Positions 22,464 to 31,480 of a stretch of 64,000 nt of DNA are shown piece by piece. How positions within the stretch are numbered: position 1 is the stretch's first letter; each line of letters begins with the position of its first letter. The stretch comes from Serripes groenlandicus (taxonomy: Eukaryota > Mollusca > Bivalvia > Cardiida > Cardiidae). The stretch is taken from NCBI GenBank assembly GCA_031761405.1, contig JASEVX010000013.1, positions 39,508,601-39,572,600 of the forward strand, in the 5' to 3' direction. A program made the position numbers and the translations under genes. The notes below the pieces were generated by a model, which was given only the letters and a program-made list of their open reading frames with translations, was not told the DNA's origin and ran no database searches.

Positions 22464-23372
22464 CTAATCTGAACACTCCTCGACGAAAACAGTTTTCAAC
22501 AGGAACTCGTACGTCGCATTGATGATCCCCCAAGAGATGAACGACCGAGTATAATTAACATGGACTCCCCTGAAAATTTTCTTTACACTGTAGTTCCTCT
22601 CTCTAAAAATGAAACCCGAGGTAGGAATTAAGCGCCAGTGACTTCCCCCAACTTTAGACTGCATTCTCACTTTCACAACATTTAGCGGGTAAAAAATTGT
22701 ACTTATCAATGATCCCAGGCAGGCACCAGACACAAAATCAAGAAACACTTTCTGTCCCGCTGATCCGTCTTTAGGATACGCGAGAGCGAGATAATCTCTT
22801 CCGAGGAAAAAAAGCACATTACTGGGTCCATTTCGTAGCAATATTGCCGACTGTCCGCGATAAAACTCTTTAATTCCATATTGTCTCAACTGTTTTGTGG
22901 CATCTAAGGTGTTGTTAAATCGATTATTATAATTTTTATCCTGCATAAGCACCTGTATTCTTTCAAATGGTGTTAGAATTGCTTCAACAGTACCTGCAAG
23001 CATAGCGGCAGTCACTTTACATACTGGGTTCGAAACATTAGGAAAAGCAGTATTTATATTACGATAAAATTCATAATACAGTCCGAACATCAAAGACATG
23101 GAGGTTGTCTTCTGTAACAATGGCAACAATAAACCACGGTACATAGTCGTTATTCCCTCCTTTTTCAGCTGCCCAATTGCTTTTAGTGTGCTCACGCCGT
23201 AAAGTTGCTGACGGAACATGATTTTATTAATTGGAAAGGTGACACAGATATTTACAAATGCGGCGCCCCATCCACAGAAAAATTCTGGTCTTTTGAACTG
23301 CTGAGTCCACTCCAGCATGATTTTCTGTCCGTAAATGTTAGTTTTCGAGTCCCCTTGATTGTCACAGGCCAT
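22464..23372 (-). CDS. SLC25A51: SLC25A51-like mitochondrial NAD+ carrier
   Basis: 302 residues, no intron, the usual length for a six-helix SLC25 carrier of the mitochondrial inner membrane. Three repeats are visible with Px[D/E/N]xx[K/R]-type signatures: FPINKIMFRQQLYG (about residue 45), TPFERIQVLMQDKN (about 135) and YPLNVVKVRMQSKVGG (about 230). KEGITTMYRGLLLPLLQKTT, LRQYGIKEFYRG and the C-terminal SWGIINATYEFLLK are typical of the SLC25A51/52 branch, which imports NAD+ into mitochondria in mammals. The start at MACDNQG is the first in-frame Met and gives a normal N-terminal length. Single-exon structure may mean an old retrocopy or the ancestral form. A TTAA-MITE begins six bases after the stop. 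I see no disabling change. Confidence 0.9.
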   Translation of the reverse strand: MACDNQGDSKTNIYGQKIMLEWTQQFKRPEFFCGWGAAFVNICVTFPINKIMFRQQLYGVSTLKAIGQLKKEGITTMYRGLLLPLLQKTTSMSLMFGLYYEFYRNINTAFPNVSNPVCKVTAAMLAGTVEAILTPFERIQVLMQDKNYNNRFNNTLDATKQLRQYGIKEFYRGQSAILLRNGPSNVLFFLGRDYLALAYPKDGSAGQKVFLDFVSGACLGSLISTIFYPLNVVKVRMQSKVGGSHWRLIPTSGFIFRERNYSVKKIFRGVHVNYTRSFISWGIINATYEFLLKTVFVEECSD

Positions 23373-23563
23373 CCTAATCTGTATTTGTCGACAGTGACAG
23401 TATAAATAGCCTTGCTATCTTCTGTTTTTGATATTCCCTGTAGAAAAATCCTTGATTAAGTTGATATCTTGTTCACGATATTCCAAAAGTATAAATAGCC
23501 TGGATATCTGGTGTTTACAATATTCCCAGGGACAAATAGCCAATATATCTTTTGCTAGTGAGT

Positions 23564-23595
23564 CGGACCCAATAACATATGGTATTATTGGGTCC
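23564..23595. promoter_or_regulatory. Perfect 12-bp stem hairpin upstream of the carrier gene
   Basis: 'cggacccaataa' and 'ttattgggtccg' with a 9-base loop, about 190 bp 5' of the carrier start codon. Could be a palindromic protein site or a small repeat remnant; function unknown. Confidence 0.4.
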
Positions 23596-23619
23596 GAGCT
23601 TCTGCATATAATGTTCCAC

Positions 23620-24460
23620 AATAGGAATAACCTAGTTTGGCCAAGTAGGAATGTATCTCTGAAGTATAATGGTGATTAGTCTTTATTTCAAGAACTCTGG
23701 ATTAAATTACAGAAAATCACCTCGAAAATTAAACATAATTGTTCCTGTGTGTAATTTGCTTCTTTCTAGCTCTATATCCGTCCATCTTAGAGTTTACTTA
23801 GACCAAGGTCACTCAAACACACTGAACATATTCCTCCTACGTTCTAGAAATCCGTGCATTCTTTCACAGTTTACTCGTATGTAAAGGTGTATTTTTCTTA
23901 AATAACCTGTATGAAATGATTATTTATTTAGCTAAAGCTTATTTCAATGCGATGCAGTGGATGCTATCTCAGGTGCACGCAACGTATTCTATAAATTTAA
24001 GTTTAATTGCGTCGTTGGGCAATTCTACTCTTGGGAGCAGCCATCTTTCATGTATTTTAAAGTTACTTCCCCTGCCGAAGGTGAACTGATATAATTACCA
24101 CAATACACCGGAATAGGCAGATATATGCCAGAATTAGACCGAAATCACTGGCAATAAAACTGCAACCTTAGACCAACAAAAGTTGTCTTAGCATTTATTT
24201 TTTCAGACATACATTGTAACTAGTGTTCTAGATTCCTGCTTGTATGTACATGTATACAGAAAATAGCCAAAAAAAAAAAAACGGTGCTAGATTGCATGTT
24301 AGTGTCGGGCGTATTCGTTATTCGTATTAATTAGTGCTATCAGGGACACTATACTACATGTTACATAGTGTCCTTGGTGCTATAAAAATCGCGTGTTATT
24401 CATTTATGATAACAAACTAACTGACAAAAAGTGTTACTTATAGTAGAGTGGTAGCAGTAG
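23620..24460. other. No gene recognised
   Basis: Unique-looking AT-rich DNA. It includes a small inverted repeat at 24347-24380 ('ggacactatactac', 'gttacatagtgtcc') and an A run near 24275. No coding evidence. Confidence 0.4.
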
Positions 24461-24504
24461 GCCAGTAGTACTAGTAGACTTGTAGTAGAGACTACACCCA
24501 TGCA

Positions 24505-24655
24505 GTAGTTGTTGTGTAGTAGTAGTAGTAGTAGTTGTTGTAGTAGTGGTAGTAGTTGTAGTTGTAGAGAAGTAGTAGTAGTAGTTGTAGCAGTTGTAGT
24601 TGTACTAGTAGTTGTACTAGTAGTAGTAGTAGTGGTAGTCGTAGTGGTAGTAGTG
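24505..24655. repeat. (GTA)n-rich microsatellite
   Basis: Interrupted 'gtagtagtagtag', 'ttgtagttgtag' runs. The valine- and serine-rich frames here are artefacts of it. Confidence 0.9.
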
Positions 24656-24750
24656 ACGCGTGGATCCAGAGGGGGCGGGGGTCCGGAGGTCCGGACCCCC
24701 CTGGAAAATCCTAAAAATATGCCCCCCCCCCCCCCCCCCCCCCTCCCCCG
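24656..24750 (+). repeat. Possible hAT 5' terminal region with poly-C
   Basis: 'gtggatccagagggggcggg' and 'gtccggaggtccggaccccc' resemble the G/C-run ends common to animal hAT elements of the ZMYM-like group, and the hAT coding remnant lies downstream on the same strand. No matching 3' terminus was found, so this stays tentative. Confidence 0.4.
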
Positions 24751-25007
24751 TGAGAAAAAGGACCTCCCTAAGAAGGTATTGACCTCATATTTGTGTTTTC
24801 CAAATTCCTGGATATAGATCTAATGAGAGACTCTCTTACTTTGATCGATCAATACAAATAAGCGGTATTTAATATCTCATTATACGAGGGCCCATCAATA
24901 ATTTCGTGAACTAATTTCGCTATTTCATAAGGTGATCACATAGTGTAATGAAATGTTTAATGATCAAAGATAAATCAGTTTCAAATTAATTCAGCATGCG
25001 CCAGATA

Positions 25008-25058
25008 TTGATGATGTCACACCAGTGACCAATGACGTCATATCAATATTCTGACGTC
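25008..25058. promoter_or_regulatory. Cluster of CRE-like TGACGTCA sites
   Basis: 'gatgatgtcacacc', a full palindromic 'atgacgtcat' and 'ctgacgtcac' occur within 50 bp, 80-120 bp upstream of the first ATG of the OTU/hAT unit. These match CREB/ATF consensus sites and would fit a promoter; no TATA box is assigned. Confidence 0.4.
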
Positions 25059-25134
25059 ACTTAGTACTTTTAATACACCGACATTATTATGATCAGTTTG
25101 AGAAGTTAACGCCGCATAGGGGCGGGATTACAAT

Positions 25135-25710
25135 ATGGATTCAGAAAATGTGACAGCATTTAAATGGAAGTCGATGCGAAAGGCCTTTGCAAATGCTGCG
25201 AAAAAACGGTTGGGATGCATTCCGGTTCCAAGTACTAATGAGGGAAACGGTTATACGCGAAAACCCTTTACCGCAGACAGCTATAACACGAGATAAAATT
25301 AATTCCCCCGATGACGCAGTCTCGAAATGCTTGTTTCCAAACGATACAGAAATCAAACAAAGAATTGCTCCTGTGAAGGTTGTCGGAGATAGCAACTGCT
25401 TCTTTCGCTCCATTTCAAATTCTGTTTTTGGCACAGAAAACCATCATGTTGAGTGTCGGGTTCGGTGTGTGTGTATGAGTTACTCAAAAACTATATGAAA
25501 TACACAAGCAATGACACATATGTAGAAATGTCGAGCAAACTGTCCGAATTCCAATACATTTTCGAAACCTCCATCTCTGATGATGCTAGAATACCCAATA
25601 ATATCCCAAAATCGTTGAAGAATGAGATCATGAATTCGGCCAAAGACGGACAGTACTCGTCCCTGGTGCACATGTATGCCAGCGCAAATGCCTTAAGCCG
25701 CCCAGTATAA
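25135..25710 (+). pseudogene. OTU-like cysteine protease domain upstream of hAT, frameshifted
   Basis: An ATG at 25135 opens MDSENVTAFKWKSMRKAF; the frame then moves to one carrying IAPVKVVGDSNCFFRSIS, the OTU catalytic block (GDGNCxFR type, with Asp, Cys). It shifts again within HHVECRVRCVYELLKN, continuing to NDTYVEMSSKLSEF and a stop at 25710. The expected C-terminal catalytic His block was not identified. At least two frameshifts make it a pseudogene, or a gene with unrecognised small introns. In the same orientation as the hAT remnant 100 bp downstream, and probably part of one mobile unit or captured by it. Confidence 0.6.
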
Positions 25711-25812
25711 CATAGTGGCAATATTTCCACAAGTACAAAATGTTGCTATCAACAGGCAAGTGCATAACCAGACTATTCGTCCCTTAGGGCTTTTTGGGAG
25801 ACAAATCTGAAT

Positions 25813-28331
25813 TTGGCCCACCATTGTACATCATGTGGACACATACTTCGAATCTCTTGCCATATTATGAATGATGACACAAAACAGTCTTCCAAAAGGG
25901 TGTCATCTGAGAAACCCCCTTTAAAGAAGCAGAACATTTCTGATTTCTTCAAATGTGAATCACATGACAATCAAACGCTCACTACCGAGTCTGAAAGTCA
26001 TGACCAAACCGATGACCAAGCAGAACATCCACAAGTTTCAAACCCTGAAACTGCAGATGAACATGATGACACAGGTGCAGACCAATTCCGTAGATCATCG
26101 AAATATGACCTGCGCGATATTTTGAATGGGACCGTGCCACTGTCTTCGCTCTCACAAACAGACAAGAGTTCGTATGTAGAAAGCAGCCCTGATCCGGAAA
26201 CACTTAAGAATTTGCCATTTAAGACAAGGCTATATTTCCAGACTAGTTGGTTGGAAAAATCATAAATGGCTGGCATACAGTAGTGTCTTAAATGGTGGTC
26301 TTTGTAAATTGTGTGTGTTGTTTCCTCAGTCAGACATCAGGTGTTATGACTCGTTTGTAAAGAAGCCGTTCACAAATTTTAAAAAGGCTACTGGAAAAAA
26401 TGGGTCTTTATTGATACATCAAAATTCTGAGTACCATAAAAACGCTTGTATTTCATATCAGACACTGACGGCAAGCCCCAAGAGCCCAGAAAGCACTGTT
26501 CAATATAAGATCAGAGCTCAAAATAAACATGTGTATGACACAAACTTAAAACTGCTGACAATGATTGTAGAATCAATCATTCTGTGTGGAAAGCAGAACT
26601 TGCCTTTTAGGGGCCACAGAGATGATTCAACAAGTACATCTTCCAATAAGGGAAATTTCAGGGCAATTCTGAACTTACTTGCTAATCATGACAAGGAGCT
26701 GGCACAGCATCTAGAACATACACCTAGAAGACAATCCAAAATCGATTGATATGTATTATTGGACAATACATCAGAAAACAAATGTTAGAAGGCCTAAAAG
26801 GCAAGGGATTCTACTCGATCATAGCAGATGAAGTGACAGACAAGTTTGCGAATCAGGAGGTCCTGGCTTTATGCTTACGATTTATAGATGAAAGTCAAAG
26901 CGAACCATGTATCCGGGAAGAATTTTTTTACTTTGTTCACCTAGAACGTACTACTGGAGAAATGATTTCAAGAAAAATGATTGAAGTGTTGACACAAAAC
27001 GATCTTCCAGTAGAGAAAATAAGGGGTCAGGCGTATGACGGGGCCGCAGCGATGGCATCAGGAAAGAAGGGGTGTCAAGCTCGGATAAAGGAAATGAATA
27101 AACTTGCTGTTTACACGCACTGCAATAATCATGTTCTTAACTTGAGCATAGCACATGCATGTAAACTGCCCGTTGTCAGAAACATGATTGATGGAATTAA
27201 TTCCACATTCATTTTCTTCGATGCGTCGCCCAAAAGACAACGCTATGTTGAGCGTGTACACCATGGCACCGAGTCAAAGAGAAAGAAGCTCTTGGGTCTG
27301 TGTAAAACCAGATGGGTAGAGCGGCATACATGCTACGACGTATTTTACGACATGTATGCCGTGGTTATTGAGTGTCTCCAGTACATGATAGATCCCTCAA
27401 TGGACGAGAACACAGAAGATGACTGGTCGTGGGATGCTCAGACTAAAATAACCGCACAAGGTCTGTTGCTACTTTGATGTCATTTCAATTTCTCGTGACA
27501 TTCATTTGCATTAGAGCTATTCTGGAGACAGTCAAGCCTCTAGCGTCAAAGCTTCAGAAACGCGATACGTGTACAAGGCACGCAATCTCGTTACTGACAG
27601 AGTAGAAAGAGTCAAAGAGATGAGGGCTGACGTAGACCAGGAGTTCACAATATGGTATGCAGACTGCAAACGTATCGCAGACGAGCTGAACATCCAAGAA
27701 AATACCCCAAGAACGTGCGGTAGACAAACAAAGAGATCATACATGACTGTCTCGAGTCCTCCAGAGTACTTCAAACTTACAGTTGCAATCCCGTTCTTGG
27801 ATTACTTATCTAATGAACTAAATGACAGATTTCAGAAAGACGACGTCGACCATGTTGCTTATACTCTGGGCTGTTTAATCCCCGAACAAATGATGAACCT
27901 GTCACAGACGGAAATGCAAAAGCTTTCATCTGATTTGCTCTTCTGGAATTCCGACTTACAAAGCTCTTCCTCAAATGATCTACTAGCGCAATTATTAGAA
28001 TAAAAGAGGGCTTGTAAAAAGCTTGTTGAAAAGGGGATTACACCAGACAGTCTTCTGGATACGAACAGAATTACGGACGAAGATATCTTTCCAGATGTTA
28101 AAACCCTTCTGCACATAGGTTGTACTCTACCTGTAAATTCATGTGAGGCCGAGCGCTCATTTTCGTCACATTAAAAGCTACATGCGAAGCACTATGAATG
28201 AGGACAGGTTATCAGCACTAGCGCTGATGCATTTGCACCATGCGAAGTACATTGACGCAGAGATAATCTGCCAAACGTCCATAGGACAAAATAAAAGACG
28301 AATGTTCCAATCGAGTATATTGTACGATTAG
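25813..28331 (+). pseudogene. hAT transposase (ZMYM1-like group), multiply frameshifted
   Basis: Pieces in order: KKQNISDFFK leader (25813-26265), a TTF-type zinc-finger region with FPQSDIRCYDSF (26309-26749), a DUF4371-like catalytic part with YSIIADEVTDKF, GQAYDGAAAMASG and HCNNHVLNLS (26746-27477), a helical insert (27569-28003) and the hAT dimerisation block with NEDRLSALALMHLHHAKY (28143-28331). Frames change at about 26250 (extra A), 26745, 27480-27560, 28003 and 28170. The first Asp (IIADE) and second Asp (YDGAA) of the DDE set are kept; 'CEAERSF' precedes the dimerisation block. The 3' side ends in an A run at 28481-28500 after 'aataaaatt'. Not functional as it stands. Confidence 0.85.
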
Positions 28332-28516
28332 ATATTGATGATTTTACCTCGTCAGTAAAGGTAAAGCGGTGTGAACTTCATGTCTTTGGTCGTTACCATA
28401 CTGTTGTGCTGTACACACTGACATACTCACAGAACATGTAAAAATGTCATAAAATGTATGGAAAAACATAAAAATAAAATTAAAAAAAAAAAAAAAAAAA
28501 ATATTCTAAATGTGGA

Positions 28517-28522
28517 GGCAGG
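28517..28522. repeat. 6-bp flanking direct repeat GGCAGG (left)
   Basis: Matches GGCAGG at 30786-30791 across the fold-back element, consistent with a target-site duplication. Confidence 0.65.
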
Positions 28523-28572
28523 TACGGAAGCGTCCTAGTGCCAAATCATAATGTTCTATAAAAAAAATAACT

Positions 28573-29043
28573 CCTACGTAGGAGATAAAAAAGCCTAATT
28601 AGGACTTTGTAACTCCTACGTAGGACTTTATAACTCCTAATTATGCTTTTTTATCTCCTACGTAGGAGTTATAAAGTCCTACGTAGGAGATAAAAAAGCC
28701 TAATTAGGACTTTGTAACTCCTACGTAGGACTTTATAACTCCTAATTAGGCTTTTTTATCTCCTACGTAGGAGCCTAATTAGGACTTTGTAACTCCTACG
28801 TAGGACTTTATAACTCCTAATTAGGCTTTTTTATCTCCTACGTAGGACTTTATAACTCCTACGTAGGACTTTGTAACTCCTACGTAGGAGATAAAAAAGC
28901 CTACGTAGGACTTTGTAACTCCTACGTAGGAGATAAAAAAGCCTACGTAGGACTTTATAAATCCTACGTAGGAGATAAAAAAGCCTAATTAGGACTTTGT
29001 AACTCCTACGTAGGACTTTATAACTCCTAATTAGGCTTTTTTA
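28573..29043. repeat. Left palindrome array, 21-bp period
   Basis: CCTACGTAGG or CCTAATTAGG every 21 bp (checked at 28573, 28594, 28615, 28636). Four-spacer set: agataaaaaag, actttgtaact, actttataact and their complements. The first part repeats as a five-palindrome, 105-bp unit; one spacer is deleted near 28774. Confidence 0.95.
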
Positions 29044-29975
29044 TCCTTTATCCGAGCTTGACACCCCTTCTTTCCTGATGCCATCGCTGCGGCCCCGTCA
29101 TACGCCTGACCCCTTATTTTCTCTACTGGAAGATCGTTTTGTGTCAACACTTCAATCATTTTTCTTGAAATCATTTCTCCAGTAGTACGTTCTAGGTGAA
29201 CAAAGTAAAAAAATTCTTCCCGGATACATGGTTCGCTTTGACTTTCATCTATAAATCGTAAGCATAAAGCCAGGACCTCCTGATTCGCAAACTTGTCTGT
29301 CACTTCATCTGCTATGATCGAGTAGAATCCCTTGCCTTTTAGGCCTTCTAACATTTGTTTTCTGATGTATTGTCCAATAATACATATCAATTGATTTTGG
29401 ATTGTCTTCTAGGTGTATGTTCTAGATGCTGTGCCAGCTCCTTGTCATGATTAGCAAGTAAGTTCAGAATTGCCCTGAAATTTCCCTTATTGGAAGATGT
29501 ACTTGTTGAATCATCTCTGTGGCCCCTAAAAGGCAAGTTCTGCTTTCCACACAGAATGATTGATTCTACAATCATTGTCAGCAGTTTTAAGTTTGTGTCA
29601 TACACATGTTTATTTTGTGCTCTGATCTTATATTGAACAGTGCTTTCTGGGCTCTTGGGGCTTGCCGTCAGTGTCTGATATGAAATACAAGCGTTTTTAT
29701 GGTACTCAGAATTTTGATGTATCAATAAAGACCCATTTTTTCCAGTAGCCTTTTTAAAATTTGTGAACGGCTTCTTTACAAACGAGTCATAACACCTGAT
29801 TTCTGACTGAGGAAACAACACACACAATTTACAAAGACCACCATTTAAGACACTACTGTATGCCAGCCATTTATGATTTTCCAACCAACTAGTCTGGAAA
29901 TATAGCCTTGTCTTAAATGGCAAATTCTTAAGTGTTTCCGGATCAGGGCTGCTTTCTACATACGAACTCTTGTCT
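29044..29975 (-). pseudogene. Captured hAT transposase fragment, inverted copy
   Basis: Minus-strand copy of 26160-27092. I saw three differences in about 930 bp: one A fewer in the A-run near the zinc finger, one base giving Glu for Asp after FPQS, and one at the frame change. The first keeps MPFKTRLYFQTSWLENHKW open into the zinc-finger region, where the upstream copy is shifted. Both copies share the later frame change before QYIRKQMLEG. Ends fall exactly where the array begins, with 3-8 bases of shared sequence at each junction. Confidence 0.9.
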
Positions 29976-30116
29976 CCTACGTAGGAGATAAAAAAAAACC
30001 TACGTAGGACTTTATAACTCCTACGTAGGAGATAAAAAAGCCTAATTAGGAGTTATAAAGTCCTGCGTAGGAGTTACAAAGTCCTAATTAGGCTTTTTTA
30101 TCTCCTACGTAGGAGT
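29976..30116. repeat. Palindrome array between hAT copy and internal terminus
   Basis: Same 10 + 11 design, with one A insertion near 29991 and one decayed palindrome (CCTGCGTAGG). Confidence 0.9.
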
Positions 30117-30159
30117 TATTTTTTTTACAGAACATTATGAATTGGCACCAGGACGCTTC
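30117..30159. repeat. Internal copy of the element terminus
   Basis: 'acagaacattatgaattggc' followed by 'accaggacgcttcc' is a diverged version of the right terminus, ending two or three bases early and passing straight into array sequence. Confidence 0.8.
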
Positions 30160-30735
30160 CAATTAGGACTTTGTAACTCCTACGTAGGACTTTATAACTC
30201 CTAATTAGGCTTTTTTATCTCCTACGTAGGAGTTATAAAGTCCTACGTAGGCTTTTTTATCTCCTACGTAGGAGTTATAAAGTCCTACGGAAGCTTTTTT
30301 ATCTCCTACGTAGGAGTTACAAAGTCCTACGTAGGCTTTTGTATCTCCTACGTAGGAGTTATAAAGTCCTACGTAGCAGTTATAAACTCCTAATAAGGCT
30401 TTTTTATCTCCTACGTAGGAGTTATAAAGTCCTACGTAGGAGATAAAAAAGCCTAATTAGGAGTTATAAAGTCCTACGTAGGAGTTACAAAGTCCTAATT
30501 AGGCTTTTTTATCTCCTACGTAGGAGTTATAAAGTCCTACGTAGGAGATAAAAAAGCCTAATTAGGAGTTATAAAGTCCTACGTAGGAGTTACAAAGTCC
30601 TAATTAGGCTTTTTTTATCTCCTACGTAGGAGTTATAAAGTCCTACGTAGGAGATAAAAAAGCCTAATTAGGAGTTATAAAGTACTACGTAGGAGTTACA
30701 AAGTCCTAATTAGGCTTTTTTATCTCCTACGTAGG
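30160..30735. repeat. Right palindrome array, 21-bp period
   Basis: Complementary in order to the left array, with three nearly identical 105-bp units between about 30412 and 30735. Minor errors: 'gtaggcttttgt', 'acggaagc', 'tacgtagcag', one extra T near 30612. Confidence 0.95.
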
Positions 30736-30791
30736 AGTTATTTTTTTTATAGAACATTATGATTTGGCACTAGGACGCTTCCGTAGGCAGG

Positions 30792-31138
30792 CCTCCTCGT
30801 GGCTAGAACTGGAAACGTTGACTATGACTATAACTCTACTTGTAAAGTTAGAACGGCTAACATCCACAAAATCAGATCAATTAGTAACTGTATAAAGGCA
30901 CCTTGCTGTTTTGTTATAGTACAATCAGTGTGGTTTTTTTAAATTTTAGTAACAAGGATAATTTTACCAAACAATTTTTTCAAATTGATTTTTTGTATGA
31001 CTTGAAATCATCGACAAAGGAGACATAATGAGCAAAGTCTCATTTTCTCACAATATTTCAATGTTGTTTTGCTTTTATCTGTATGCACAGTGTACATCTA
31101 AGATTGGTATTTGTCTCGTTCACATCAAGCCACATATC
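30792..31138. other. Unique DNA, nothing recognised
   Basis: No repeat or coding pattern seen. Confidence 0.35.
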
Positions 31139-31139
31139 T

Positions 31140-31480
31140 ATCCTTTTATTATACCCCCTTCGAAGAAGAGGGGGTATATAGGAGTCACTATGTCGGGCTG
31201 TCTGTCTGTCTGTCTGTCTGTCGGTCGGTCGGAATCCATATTTTGTCCGGCCTATTTCTTACAAACCACAGGGTGGAATTCAACACAATTTTACAGGAAG
31301 CTTCTATACCAAGAGGAGATGTGCATATCCTAAAGGGGTTACAATTTCATGTTATTTTACAGAGTTATGGCCCTTTTGCTTATTAAGTTATGGTGTAGGT
31401 CAAGGTGCTGTTATCATTTTAAAAAGAAACACTTTTTCACAATTATTTTGCCTTTTTAAGCAAATAATTATGCTACTTAT
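31140..31480. repeat. Dispersed repeat with palindromic end and (TGTC)n
   Basis: 'accccc'-'ttcgaagaagaggg'-'ggtata' palindrome, then 'gtctgtctgtctgtctg', 'cggtcggtcgg'. The palindrome is the complement of the right end of 14515-15428, so this is probably the same family reversed and diverged. Confidence 0.6.

Larger units (their letters stand above)
28523..30785. mobile_element. Fold-back element with 21-bp phased palindrome arms
   Basis: Terminal inverted repeats of about 50 bp (28523-28572 and 30736-30785: 'tacggaagcgtcctagtgcc', 'aaatcataatgttctata') are flanked by GGCAGG on both sides. Inside, long arms consist of alternating 10-bp palindromes and 11-bp spacers. Between the arms is an inverted copy of hAT coding sequence. 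An internal, slightly diverged copy of the right terminus (30117-30159) shows a composite of two units. No transposase of its own is visible; fold-back elements are the nearest structural class I know. Superfamily unassigned. Confidence 0.8.

Noticed and set aside
22464..23372. SLC25A51-like gene as a pseudogene because it lacks introns
   Set aside because: Full-length frame with all three carrier signatures and no stop or shift.
24509..24817. Val/Ser/Pro-rich 102-codon frame
   Set aside because: Produced by the (GTA)n run and poly-C tract.
25141..25434. Minus-strand frame of 97 codons and other antisense frames across 25100-27800
   Set aside because: Shadows of the OTU/hAT coding strand.
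28440..28500. hAT/OTU remnant as a processed retrocopy (A run after AATAAA)
   Set aside because: A possible hAT 5' terminal region lies upstream at 24656 and no target duplication was found around a retrocopy; the A run may be simple sequence.
28573..30735. CRISPR-like array
   Set aside because: Regular spacing is real, but the spacers are not unique and the repeats are palindromes; the genome is eukaryotic and no cas genes exist.
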